A DNA stretch of 64,000 nt from DASRHD01 sp035485575 (GTDB lineage Bacteria > Verrucomicrobiota > Verrucomicrobiia > Opitutales > Opitutaceae), in the NCBI GenBank assembly GCA_035485575.1, contig DATHNW010000008.1, positions 1 through 64,000 of the forward strand, written 5' to 3'. A program made the translations under genes and the position numbers. This document shows, piece by piece, positions 42,228 to 50,741 of the stretch. A model generated the notes under the pieces. That model was not told where the DNA came from. It did no database searches and saw only the letters and a list, made by a program, of their open reading frames with translations. The first letter of the stretch is position 1, and the number at the start of each line of letters is the position of its first letter.

Positions 42228-43499
42228 TCAGAGAAGCAGCAGCGTGGGCTTCTCGAGCAGTTCGCGCAGGGCGGTGAGGAACTGCGCGCCGGTGGCGCCA
42301 TCCACGACGCGATGGTCGCAGGAGAGCGTGAGCGACATGCGCTGGCCGGGGACGATGGCACCGTCCTTCATGACGGGCTTTGCCACGGTCGTGCCGACGG
42401 CGAGGATGGCGGCGTTGGGCGGGTTGATGATGGCGCTGAAACGGTCGATGCCCATCATCCCGAGGTTGGACACGCAGAACGTGCCGCCGGTGAACTGGTC
42501 GGGCTTGAGTTTCTTCTCCTTGGCGAGCTTGGCCAGCTGCTTGGCCTCGGCGTTGATGGCGAGAATGGTTTTCGTGTGCGTATCGCGGATGACCGGTGTG
42601 ATCAGCCCATCCTCGATGGCCACGGCGAAGGAGACATGGGCGGCGCTGTGATGGCGGATGGCGGGCTGCGGGCCGCCTTCCCACGAACAATTCACCGCAG
42701 GCACGCGGCAGAGGGCCTCGGCCGAGGCCTTGAGGATGAAATCGTTGACGGAGAGCTTGACGCCGTCCTTTTCCAGCGAGGCGTTGAGCCGCGCACGGAG
42801 ATCGAGCAGCGGGCCGGCGTCCACTTCGACTTCGAGATAGAAGTGGGGAATCTGCGTCTTCGACTCGACCAGGCGCTTGGCGATCACACCGCGCATGGTG
42901 GAAACCGGGACGAGCTGGTCATCCTGGACGGGACCGCTGTGCAGCTGGCCGGCCGGCGATTTTTCCGCCTCGAGGATATCGGCGCGGACGATGCGGCCGC
43001 CGGGACCGCTGCCGGCGACGCGTGCCGGGTCAATGCCCTTTTCTGCGGCCGTTTTTTTGGCCAGCGGGGAAATCTTAACCCGGCCGGTGAGCGTGGCGAG
43101 GCTGGGCGTGGGCGAGGAAGGAGCGGATGGGGCGGCGACCGGTGCCGGCTTTTTCTCCGGGGCGGCGGTAGGCGTCGCGGCGGGGGGAGGGGCGGCTGGC
43201 TCGGATTTTTTCGCCGTAGCCGGCGGCGGAGTTTTCCCGGCGGGCGCCTCGACGGTCTCGCCGGCCTTGCCGATGGCGGCAAGCGGGGCGCCAATCTCGA
43301 TTTGCGAACCGGCGGGCGCAAAAATCTTCAGCAGCGTGCCGTCGAAAAACGACTCGAGCTCCATCGTGGCCTTGTCCGTTTCGACTTCGGCGAGCATGTC
43401 GCCGTTTTTTACGGCGTCGCCTTCTTTTTTGAGCCATTTGACCAGCGTGCCCACCGTCATGGTGTCGCTGAGTTTGGGCATCTCGATGATTTGGGCCAT
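42228..43499 (-). CDS. pdhC: Pyruvate dehydrogenase E2 (dihydrolipoamide acetyltransferase)
   Basis: The 423-aa protein has a single lipoyl domain with lipoyl-Lys43 in EVETDKATMEL. An Ala/Pro-rich linker, an E3/E1-binding domain (SPLAKKTAAEKGIDPARVAG) and a catalytic acyltransferase domain ending near SCDHRVVDGATGAQF follow. It forms the core of the complex that makes acetyl-CoA. It follows pdhB by ~100 bp in the same direction. The E3 gene (lpd) is not in the window. Confidence 0.95.
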   Translation of the reverse strand: MAQIIEMPKLSDTMTVGTLVKWLKKEGDAVKNGDMLAEVETDKATMELESFFDGTLLKIFAPAGSQIEIGAPLAAIGKAGETVEAPAGKTPPPATAKKSEPAAPPPAATPTAAPEKKPAPVAAPSAPSSPTPSLATLTGRVKISPLAKKTAAEKGIDPARVAGSGPGGRIVRADILEAEKSPAGQLHSGPVQDDQLVPVSTMRGVIAKRLVESKTQIPHFYLEVEVDAGPLLDLRARLNASLEKDGVKLSVNDFILKASAEALCRVPAVNCSWEGGPQPAIRHHSAAHVSFAVAIEDGLITPVIRDTHTKTILAINAEAKQLAKLAKEKKLKPDQFTGGTFCVSNLGMMGIDRFSAIINPPNAAILAVGTTVAKPVMKDGAIVPGQRMSLTLSCDHRVVDGATGAQFLTALRELLEKPTLLLL

Positions 43500-43599
43500 G
43501 AGCAATAAATTCAGACAGGATGAACGGAATCAATAAAATGGCGCGAAGCGGCCCGGGGCCACAAAATTCCGCCCATCCGGTTGATTCCGTGGAAAGCGT

Positions 43600-44574
43600 T
43601 TAGAGCATCGCCAGCGCGGCGTTGCGGATGCGCTGGGGGTTGGGCAGTTGCTCGTCCTCGAGCACCTTGCTGTAAATTTGCGGCGCGTCGATGGCTGAAA
43701 CGCGCTTGATGGGCGCGTCGAGATCGTCGAACGCCTTGTCCTGAATCAGGTAGCTGATCTGCGCACCGACGCCGCAGAAGGGCTTGTTTTCCTCGACGAG
43801 GAGCACGCGGTGGGTTTTGCGCACGGAGGCGAGGATGGTTTCCTCATCGAGCGGGCGGATGGAGCGCAGGTCGACGACTTCGACGGAGATATCGTGCTCG
43901 GCCTGCAGGAGCTCCGCGGCCTTGAGGGAGTGGATGACGGCACGGCCGTGTGCGATGATGGTGAGATCGGTGCCCGAGCGTTTCACGTCGGCTGAACCGA
44001 GCGGGATGAGGTACTCCTCGGTCGGAACCTCGCCCTCGAGGTTATAGAGAATCGTGTTCTCCATGAAAAACACGGGGTCGTTGTCGCGGATGGCGGACTT
44101 GAGCAGTCCCTTGGCGTCATAGGGCGTGGCGGGGCAGACGACCTTCACGCCCGGATGCGCGGCGCAAATGTTCTCGGGCGTGTGGCTGTGCGTCGCACCG
44201 ACGTTGGTGCCGCCGTTGGCGGGGCCGCGAATGACGATGGGGACGTTGATCAGGCCGCCGGACATGTAGCGGACGTTGGCGGCGTTGTTAAGAATCTGGT
44301 CGAAGGCGACCGCGTAAAAGCTCCAGAACATGAGCTCCATCACCGGCCGGATGCCGAGCATGGAGGCGCCGATGCCCGCGCCGATGAAGCCGGCTTCGCT
44401 GATCGGCGTGTCGATGACGCGCTTCGGCCCGAAACGGGCGAGCAGGCCCTGGGTGACCTTGTAGGCGCCGTTGAACTGGGCGACTTCCTCGCCCATGAGG
44501 ACGACGTTGGGATCGCGCTCGAGTTCCTCGGCGAGGGCTTGGTTGATGGCTTCGCGGTAGATGATGACAGGCAT
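43600..44574 (-). CDS. pdhB: Pyruvate dehydrogenase E1 component, beta subunit
   Basis: The 324-aa protein begins MPVIIYREAINQALAEELER. Family signatures are VLMGEEVAQFNGAYKVTQGL, DTPISEAGFIGAGIGASM and VEVVDLRSIRPLDEETIL. With the alpha subunit (45074-46189) it binds ThDP and decarboxylates pyruvate. A small membrane-protein gene separates the two subunit genes, which is unusual. Confidence 0.96.
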   Translation of the reverse strand: MPVIIYREAINQALAEELERDPNVVLMGEEVAQFNGAYKVTQGLLARFGPKRVIDTPISEAGFIGAGIGASMLGIRPVMELMFWSFYAVAFDQILNNAANVRYMSGGLINVPIVIRGPANGGTNVGATHSHTPENICAAHPGVKVVCPATPYDAKGLLKSAIRDNDPVFFMENTILYNLEGEVPTEEYLIPLGSADVKRSGTDLTIIAHGRAVIHSLKAAELLQAEHDISVEVVDLRSIRPLDEETILASVRKTHRVLLVEENKPFCGVGAQISYLIQDKAFDDLDAPIKRVSAIDAPQIYSKVLEDEQLPNPQRIRNAALAML

Positions 44575-44596
44575 CGGATTTAAAAGTGAAAAACGA

Positions 44597-45052
44597 TCAA
44601 TGTGCAGGCCTTAGCGCTGATGGTCGGATGGGGTTCGCTTCATTTGATATGAGGCCAAAATAGATTTTTGATTTTTGGGTCATCAGTCCCCAGGCAATCA
44701 TGCCGCTTGTCACCAGCGGTACCGTCATGATTTTGGCGATCAAAAGCCAGTTGTGATGAGGCGTGTAAATCGCTGCGAAAACAGAAGCAAAAAATATCAA
44801 TCCCCCAAAAATAACACCTAGCCAGGCCAAGCCCAGTGCAAGATTTCGAATACGCTTTGATTTTTGAAGTATTCCACTGACAATGAGCACGGAAATCATG
44901 GCTGAAAGAAGGTCCACCATGATCCGGTCAGGGCGCTTCCCGATTGAAGTTAGGCGTATGATCAAAGAAAAAGCGGAGAGAGCCGCGGCCATGATGTTCA
45001 ACCATGATACGACCTTTAGCGGAAAGGGCAGGGCCTTTAATTGGGCGAGCAT
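44597..45052 (-). CDS. Small four-helix membrane protein, unknown, inserted in the pdh cluster
   Basis: The 151-aa protein has predicted membrane segments at ~13-33, 45-62, 71-95 and 102-124 and short polar tails. I do not recognise a family. Its base composition is visibly more A+T rich than its pdh neighbours. It lies 21 bp after pdhA and 22 bp before pdhB on the same strand, so it is probably co-transcribed. Function unknown; transport or regulation of the complex would be a guess. Confidence 0.7.
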   Translation of the reverse strand: MLAQLKALPFPLKVVSWLNIMAAALSAFSLIIRLTSIGKRPDRIMVDLLSAMISVLIVSGILQKSKRIRNLALGLAWLGVIFGGLIFFASVFAAIYTPHHNWLLIAKIMTVPLVTSGMIAWGLMTQKSKIYFGLISNEANPIRPSALRPAH

Positions 45053-45073
45053 GGCATCGGGTCCGCGGCGTGC

Positions 45074-46189
45074 TCAGTCGAAGAAAATGCGGCCCTGGGA
45101 CTTTTTCTGGGAGGGATTGTCCTCTTCCCAGTAGACATCCTTGGTGATGTCCGCGACGGTCGGGTAGGGGCTGGCCTCGGCGAAGGCGGCGGAGGTCTCG
45201 GCCTCGTCTTTCGCCTCGTTGTCGATTTTTTCAATCACGGCGTCGTTGAGGACGCCCTCGGCGAGGAGCGTGTTTTGGAAAAGCTGGATCGGGTCCTTCG
45301 TCCGGCGGTATTCCTCGATTTCGGCGCGGTCGCGGTAGGTCGAGTCGGGATCGGAGACGGAGTGGCCGCGGTAGCGGTAGGTTTTGATTTCGAGGACGCT
45401 CGGTTTCGATTTTTCGCGGGCGAGCGCGAGGAGTTTTTCCGTGGTCTCGCGCACTTCGTAGACGTCGTGGCCGTTGCAGACGTCCCAGGCCATGTCGTAG
45501 GCCTCGGCGCGTTTGGCGAGATCGCCGGCCGAGGAGCGCGCCTGGCTCGTGCCCATCGAATAGCCGTTGTTCTCAATGATGAAGACGACCGGCAGATTCC
45601 AGAGTGCGGCGAGATTGTAGGCCTCGTGCACGGCGCCCTGGTTGACCGCGCCGTCGCCGAGGAAGGTGAGGGCGGCGCCCTTGAGGCCCTTGTACTTCAG
45701 CGCGAAGGCGAGGCCGGCGCCGAGCGGAACCTGTCCGCCGACGATGCCGTGGCCACCCCAATAACGGCGCGAAGGATCAAAGAAGTGCATCGAACCGCCC
45801 TTGCCTTTTGAACAGCCGGTGGCCTTGCCGTAGAGCTCGGCCATGAGCGGGTTGAGCGGCATGCCGACGGCGATGGCGTGGCCGTGGTCGCGGTAGGCGG
45901 TGATGACGTGGTCGTTTTCCTGCATGAGCGAACAACAACCCACGGCGACGGCCTCCTGGCCGATGTAAAGGTGGAGAAACCCGCCGATCTTGCCCTGCTG
46001 GTAGCTGCGCAGGCAGCGTTCCTCGAAGCGGCGCGTGCGCACCATCGTGCGGTAGAGCTCGATTTTCTGCTCAGCCGTGAGCCGGGCGTTGATGGGCGCC
46101 TGGGCGGACTTGCTGATGGCGCCGGCGCCATTCGGCTCGGAAGACGATGGCCCGGAGGCCGGGGACTTTTTACTGACGGGTGAAGGCAT
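45074..46189 (-). CDS. pdhA: Pyruvate dehydrogenase E1 component, alpha subunit
   Basis: The 371-aa protein has a low-complexity N-terminal ~35 residues (Pro/Ser/Ala/Lys) before the conserved core. The ThDP motif is LTFLGDGAVNQG ... FIIENNGYSMGTS, and the phosphorylation-loop region is KTYRYRGHSVSDPDSTYR. RTRRFEERCLRSYQQGKIGG and GSMHFFDPSRRYWGGHG are typical E1-alpha segments. It is the first gene of the pdh operon. Confidence 0.96.
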   Translation of the reverse strand: MPSPVSKKSPASGPSSSEPNGAGAISKSAQAPINARLTAEQKIELYRTMVRTRRFEERCLRSYQQGKIGGFLHLYIGQEAVAVGCCSLMQENDHVITAYRDHGHAIAVGMPLNPLMAELYGKATGCSKGKGGSMHFFDPSRRYWGGHGIVGGQVPLGAGLAFALKYKGLKGAALTFLGDGAVNQGAVHEAYNLAALWNLPVVFIIENNGYSMGTSQARSSAGDLAKRAEAYDMAWDVCNGHDVYEVRETTEKLLALAREKSKPSVLEIKTYRYRGHSVSDPDSTYRDRAEIEEYRRTKDPIQLFQNTLLAEGVLNDAVIEKIDNEAKDEAETSAAFAEASPYPTVADITKDVYWEEDNPSQKKSQGRIFFD

Positions 46190-46284
46190 TGGTCGAAATT
46201 AAAGGACTAATTTTTTGGTGAAAATCCCGAAATGCAAGTGTTTCCTCACTCTCACAGCAAGACGCACGCCGGGCCGGATGGATG

Positions 46285-46785
46285 CTAGGGCGTCACCTGT
46301 TCGATTTCCACCCGCAGGGGCTGGCCCGGCGCGCAATCCGCCCGCAGCGCCACAAAGCGGTCGCGATAACGGTCATAAATCGGCCATAGCGCCGTCCGGT
46401 CGGTCTCGGGGATTGGCAGGGTATCGATGGCCGCACGGGTGAAAAACCCGAACCGGCCCTCGGCTATGTCGCTCGGCAGTGCGGGGATGGGCTTCTTGCA
46501 ACGAAATAGGAAGAGCAGCCAGTGGGCCTCGCCCTCGTAGGCCTTTTCTGCGATCATAGCGAAGAGATGCAGATCGGCCAGCCCGACGGCAAAGCCTGTC
46601 TCCTCCTGCATTTCGCGCGCGGCGCACTCAAACGGCGACTCACCAATGGCGGTCTCGAGCTTGCCACCGATGGGGCTCCACACGCCGAGATTGGGCGGCT
46701 TCGCGCGCAGGAGCAGCAGGTGCTCGCCCGCGGCGTTTTCCAGGAACACGAGCACGGCGATCTTGTAGGCGAGGGGGGCGGTCAT
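46285..46785 (-). CDS. Nudix hydrolase
   Basis: The 166-aa protein has a Nudix box spanning ~41-64 with catalytic helix REMQEETG and a preceding GGKLETAIGE. The loop before the helix is two residues longer than the GX5E consensus. It should hydrolyse a nucleoside diphosphate linked to another moiety; the substrate cannot be assigned. Its single-gene position between pdhA and the exonuclease gives no hint. Confidence 0.88.
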   Translation of the reverse strand: MTAPLAYKIAVLVFLENAAGEHLLLLRAKPPNLGVWSPIGGKLETAIGESPFECAAREMQEETGFAVGLADLHLFAMIAEKAYEGEAHWLLFLFRCKKPIPALPSDIAEGRFGFFTRAAIDTLPIPETDRTALWPIYDRYRDRFVALRADCAPGQPLRVEIEQVTP

Positions 46786-46832
46786 GGGGAGATCATTACA
46801 AAAGAAAGAGGCTCGCGGGAAAATGGAGGAAT

Positions 46833-46904
46833 GGAAACAAGGAACTCAGGAAAAGCGGGGAAATCACGACGGATTTTTAATGATTCCTCTTTTCCCGGAT
46901 TCCA
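46833..46904. repeat. Imperfect inverted repeat, intergenic
   Basis: The left part ggaaacaaggaactcaggaa (from 46833) resembles the motif at 6311-6330. The right part cctcttttcccggattcc (46886-46903) is roughly its inverse. It lies in the 194-bp divergent gap between the Nudix and exonuclease genes. Confidence 0.4.
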
Positions 46905-46979
46905 TATTTTAATGAATGGGCCGACACCGGGCGATTTTGGGGTTTGCCATGTGCAGGCTCAGGCCTTGGCTCCGCATGT

Positions 46980-47861
46980 ATGGCGAAATGGCTTCTCATC
47001 GACGGCTTCAACCTCGCTTACCGCTGTTTTTTCGCGATTCCCGAGCTGACGCGCGCCGATGGTTTTCCAACGAATGCGCTGCACGGCTGGGTGAAATCGC
47101 TGTGGAAACTCGAGGATCAGGAGCGGCCCGACGGCGCGCTGGTGTTCTTCGATCTCGGCGGCGCGCAGGACCGCCTGGCCCTCCATCCCGAATACAAGGC
47201 CCACCGCGAAGAGATGCCCGAGGCGCTGGTGAAACAGCTGCCGTATTTGAAGCAGCTCACGCGCGCGATGGGTTTCGTCGGAATCGAGCAGGACGGGGTC
47301 GAGAGTGACGACCTGCTGGCGGCCGAGGCCGTGGCGCTGGCCCGCGCGGGCCATGACGTGCTGATCGTGAGCTCGGACAAGGACTTTGCCCAGATCGTGG
47401 GCGAAAAAATAAAAATCATGCTTCCCCCGCCGTCGGCCAATCCGAAGCTGGGCTGGCGCCTGATGGATGCGGCCGGTGTTACGGAAAAATTCGGCGTGCC
47501 GCCGGCGCAGATCACGGACTACCTCGCGCTGGTGGGCGACTCGTCGGACAACATTCCCGGTCTCACCGGCGTCGGCCCAAAAACCGCGGCAAAGTGGCTG
47601 CAGGAATTCGGCAGTCTGGAAGGCATCCTCGCGCACGCGGGTGAATTGAAGCCCGAGCGCTTTCGCGAGCCCGCGCGCGCAGCCGCGGAAAACCTGCGCC
47701 GCAACTTGAAACTCACCACCCTCAACCTCGCTCTCCCGACCTTCGCGGCCCAGAAAGCCGCGCCGCAGGCCGCGGAAATCTTCCGCTTGCTGGAGGAACT
47801 CGAGATGAAGGGCAGCCTGACCGAGGCACGGTCGCGCTACACGCAGCCAGAGCTGTTTTAA
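46980..47861 (+). CDS. 5'-3' exonuclease / FEN-like nuclease (stand-alone Pol I N-domain)
   Basis: The 293-aa protein matches the 5' nuclease domain of DNA polymerase I as a separate protein. The N-terminus WLLIDGFNLAYRCFFAI and GVESDDLLAAEAV carry catalytic aspartates, as does VSSDKDFAQIV. YLALVGDSSDNIPG and GVGPKTAAKWLQEFGS form the H3TH DNA-binding motif. It likely processes flaps or RNA primers. The start MAKWLLID is at 46980; upstream in-frame codons were rejected. Confidence 0.92.
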   Translation: MAKWLLIDGFNLAYRCFFAIPELTRADGFPTNALHGWVKSLWKLEDQERPDGALVFFDLGGAQDRLALHPEYKAHREEMPEALVKQLPYLKQLTRAMGFVGIEQDGVESDDLLAAEAVALARAGHDVLIVSSDKDFAQIVGEKIKIMLPPPSANPKLGWRLMDAAGVTEKFGVPPAQITDYLALVGDSSDNIPGLTGVGPKTAAKWLQEFGSLEGILAHAGELKPERFREPARAAAENLRRNLKLTTLNLALPTFAAQKAAPQAAEIFRLLEELEMKGSLTEARSRYTQPELF

Positions 47862-47893
47862 TCAAGCAGGAGGCGCGAAACCGGTTCGCCGGC

Positions 47894-48655
47894 TTACTTG
47901 CCCTCGGTTGAGACGCCCTGTGGATCGAAGATGTAGCCGACGCCGTGCACCGTGCGGAAGGCGCCGAGATCCAAGCCGTTATTCTTGAAGAGCTCGCGCA
48001 CTTTCACAATGTACTGGTCGAGCGAGCGGCTGCGCACGTCGGCGTGGAGGCCCCAGACGGCATGGATGAGCGCCTTGCGCGTGATGACGATGCCCTGATT
48101 TTCGTTCAGATAGGCGAGGATGCCGAGCTCTTTGCGGCCGATTTTCTGGACGACGCTGTTGGGAAACGCGACCTCGAGACGGACGGGCGTGACCTTAGCA
48201 CCGCAAAAATCAAACGGCTCATCGCTGATCCTGGCGTTTTTCGTGACGTGGAAATCGCTTTTTGACTCGGCGCGGCGCAATACGGCGTTGATGCGGGCGA
48301 TGAGCTCCGGGTAGCCGAAAGGCTTGGTAATGTAGTCATCCCCGCCAAGATCGAGGCCCTTGACCTTGTTCACCTCAAGGGCGTTGCCGGTCAGGAAAAT
48401 CGCGGGGATGGTGATGTCGTTTTTGCGCAGGTCTTCCAGGAGGGCAAAACCTGTCTGGTCGGGCAGATTGACGTCGAGCAGGATCAGATTGGCAAAATTG
48501 CGCTTGAGAAAGCGGAAGGCATGGGCGCAGCGGTTGTAAACCTGCGTCTGCATGCCGGATTCCTCGAGATGAATGGAGATAAGCTTTGCAAGCTCCTCTT
48601 CGTCCTCGACAACGAGGATCAGCGGCTTGGGTTCAGAACGAATGGCGGCGCACAT
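47894..48655 (-). CDS. OmpR-type response regulator, orphan
   Basis: The 253-aa protein has a receiver domain (1-125) with acidic pocket E17/D18, phospho-acceptor D61 (LLDVNLPD), T89 and K111 (TKPF), all intact. The C-terminal ~90 residues form a winged-helix Trans_reg_C domain (GRKELGILAYLNENQG, SLDQYIVKVRELF, GVGYIFD). No histidine kinase is adjacent, so the sensor is unlinked. It is divergent from hisG with a short shared upstream region. Confidence 0.93.
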   Translation of the reverse strand: MCAAIRSEPKPLILVVEDEEELAKLISIHLEESGMQTQVYNRCAHAFRFLKRNFANLILLDVNLPDQTGFALLEDLRKNDITIPAIFLTGNALEVNKVKGLDLGGDDYITKPFGYPELIARINAVLRRAESKSDFHVTKNARISDEPFDFCGAKVTPVRLEVAFPNSVVQKIGRKELGILAYLNENQGIVITRKALIHAVWGLHADVRSRSLDQYIVKVRELFKNNGLDLGAFRTVHGVGYIFDPQGVSTEGK

Positions 48656-48815
48656 GGGGTGAATTTGGATTTATAAAAAATACGTTAGAATGCATTTTTT
48701 ACAATTTAGCCCATTTTGTCAAAAGAATCTTGAGGCCTTTCTAAAGGCTGCACCGGATGGCCTTTGGCCGCGAATTTTCTTGAAGGCGCCCTCCGGCGGC
48801 GGCTCCCTTGGCCCC

Positions 48816-49700
48816 GTGTCCGCACCCGCACCATTACTTATGCTCGGCCTGCCCAAAGGCAGCCTCGAGGAATCGACGAAAAACCTGTTTGCCAAGGCAG
48901 GCTGGAAAATCACCACGAGCTCGCGTTCCTACAAGCCGGCCATCGACGATGCCGAGCTCGACGGCCGTTTTGTGCGCGCCCAGGAGGTCAGCCGTTATGT
49001 CGAACACGGCTTTTTCGACTGCGGCCTCACGGGTTACGACTGGATCAAGGAAAACGAGTCCGACGTCGTCGAGGTTTGCGACCTGATTTACAGCAAGGCT
49101 TCCGTGCAAAAGTCCCGGTGGGTGCTTTGCGTGCCCGAATCCTCGTCTGTCCGGCGGCCGGAGGACCTGGCCGGCAAGCGCGTGGCCACGGAGCTGGTCA
49201 ACACCGTCAAGCGCTACTTTGCCGCGAAGAAAATTCCCATCGAGATCGAGTTTTCGTGGGGCGCGACCGAGGTGAAGGTGCCCGACCTTGTCGATGCCAT
49301 CGTGGACATCACCGAGACCGGCTCGTCCCTGCGCGCGAACAAGCTCCGCATCGTCGACACGCTGCTCGAGACCAATACCAAGTTCATCGCCAACAAAAAA
49401 AGCTGGGCCAATCCCGCGAAGCGCAAAAAGATCGAGACCATCGCGCTGCTCCTGCGCGGCGCGCTCGAGGCCGAAAGCAAGGTCGGCCTCAAGATGAATG
49501 CGCCGAAAAAATCGCTCGACGACATCATCAAGGCCGTGCCCGCGCTGCGCAACCCGACCATCTCGCCGCTCAGCAACCTCGACTGGGTCGCGCTCGAGAC
49601 CATCATCGATGAAAGCGTCGCGCGCGAAATCATCCCCGAGCTCAAGCGCCTCGGCGCCGAGGGCATCGTCGAGTATCCGCTGAACAAGGTGGTCTATTAA
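48816..49700 (+). CDS. hisG: ATP phosphoribosyltransferase (long form)
   Basis: HisG catalyses the first step of histidine synthesis and is feedback-inhibited. The core has LGLPKGSLEESTKNLF, DCGLTGYDWIKENESDV, VATELVNTVKRYF and the PRPP motif VDAIVDITETGSSLRAN. The C-terminal ~75 residues are the regulatory HisG_C domain, so no HisZ partner is needed. The GTG at 48816 (VSAPAPLLMLGLPKGS) keeps the first beta strand; ATG 48840 is the alternative and an ATG at 48690 gives an unlikely 42-residue extension. No other his genes are in the window. Confidence 0.92.
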   Translation: MSAPAPLLMLGLPKGSLEESTKNLFAKAGWKITTSSRSYKPAIDDAELDGRFVRAQEVSRYVEHGFFDCGLTGYDWIKENESDVVEVCDLIYSKASVQKSRWVLCVPESSSVRRPEDLAGKRVATELVNTVKRYFAAKKIPIEIEFSWGATEVKVPDLVDAIVDITETGSSLRANKLRIVDTLLETNTKFIANKKSWANPAKRKKIETIALLLRGALEAESKVGLKMNAPKKSLDDIIKAVPALRNPTISPLSNLDWVALETIIDESVAREIIPELKRLGAEGIVEYPLNKVVY

Positions 49701-49706
49701 TGTTGG

Positions 49707-49845
49707 AAGCGCAAAGGTGCGAAGACGCAAAGCACGGACAAAATTCAAGGACCGGAAACCATAAAAACTTTTGAGCCGATCTGACTTTCCTGGCTTTCTG
49801 GCTTTAGAATTCATTCTGCTTTTCCATCTTTGCGCCTTTGCGCTT
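49707..49845. repeat. Intergenic inverted repeat with CGCAAAG units
   Basis: aagcgcaaaggtgcgaaga (49707-49725) and its near-perfect inverse tctttgcgcctttgcgctt (49827-49845, 17 of 19 paired) flank about 100 bp. The inner part holds a second short motif (ctttcctggctttctggctt, 49785-49804), an inverted relative of the one at 6311. Together they fill the 159-bp hisG-aguB gap and could form a large hairpin. Confidence 0.6.
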
Positions 49846-49859
49846 AAAATTTCCGTATC

Positions 49860-50738
49860 ATGTCGAAGATCACCCTAGGTTTGCTCCAGCACGCCTGCTC
49901 CGCCGATCCCGCGGCCAACCTGAAGAAAACCCTCGCGCTGGCCGAAAAGGCCGCGAAGAAGGGCGCCAATATCATTTGCACGCAGGAGCTGTTTCGCTCT
50001 CAGTACTTCTGCCAGAGCGAGGATCATAAAAATTTCAAACTGGCCGAGCCCGTCCCCGGCCCGAGCACCGAGGCCTTCCAAGCGCTGGCCAAAAAGCACG
50101 GCGTGGTCGTCATCGCGTCGCTCTTCGAGAAACGGGCGTCCGGCCTTTACCACAACACGGCTGCGATCATCGATGCGGATGGAAAACTTCTGGGCATCTA
50201 TCGCAAGATGCACATCCCGGACGACCCGCTTTACTACGAAAAATTCTATTTCACGCCCGGCGACACCGGCTTCAAGGCGTGGAAGACGAAGTTCGGCAAG
50301 ATCGGCGTCCTCGTCTGCTGGGACCAATGGTATCCCGAAGGCGCGCGGCTGACCGCGCTGCAGGGCGCAGAGATCATTTTCTACCCCACCGCGATCGGCT
50401 GGCATCCGAAGGAAAAAAAGAAATACGGCGTGAACCAGCATGGCGCGTGGGAAGTCATCCAGCGCTCGCACGCCGTCGCCAACGGCTGCTATGTTGCCGT
50501 CACGAATCGCGTCGGCCATGAGAGGCCGGTTGGCGGCTCCGGCATCGAATTCTGGGGGCAAAGCTTTGTCGCCGGCACCAGCGGCCAGATCCTCGCGAAG
50601 GCGGGCGTCAAGAAGGAGGAAATCCTCCTCGTGCCGATTGATCTGGCGAATGTCGACGTGACGCGCACGCACTGGCCGTTTTTGCGCGACCGGCGCATCG
50701 ACGCCTACGGCGACCTCACGAAGCGTTTTCGCGACTGA
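49860..50738 (+). CDS. aguB: N-carbamoylputrescine amidase
   Basis: The 292-aa nitrilase-superfamily enzyme has catalytic triad E43 (CTQELFRSQYF), K116 (IYRKMHIPDDP) and C153 (VLVCWDQWYPE). Substrate-class motifs are YYEKFYFTPGDTGF and NRVGHE. It converts N-carbamoylputrescine to putrescine, CO2 and ammonia. The agmatine deiminase gene follows 3 bp later, completing the agmatine-to-putrescine route. Confidence 0.96.
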   Translation: MSKITLGLLQHACSADPAANLKKTLALAEKAAKKGANIICTQELFRSQYFCQSEDHKNFKLAEPVPGPSTEAFQALAKKHGVVVIASLFEKRASGLYHNTAAIIDADGKLLGIYRKMHIPDDPLYYEKFYFTPGDTGFKAWKTKFGKIGVLVCWDQWYPEGARLTALQGAEIIFYPTAIGWHPKEKKKYGVNQHGAWEVIQRSHAVANGCYVAVTNRVGHERPVGGSGIEFWGQSFVAGTSGQILAKAGVKKEEILLVPIDLANVDVTRTHWPFLRDRRIDAYGDLTKRFRD

Positions 50739-50741
50739 GCC

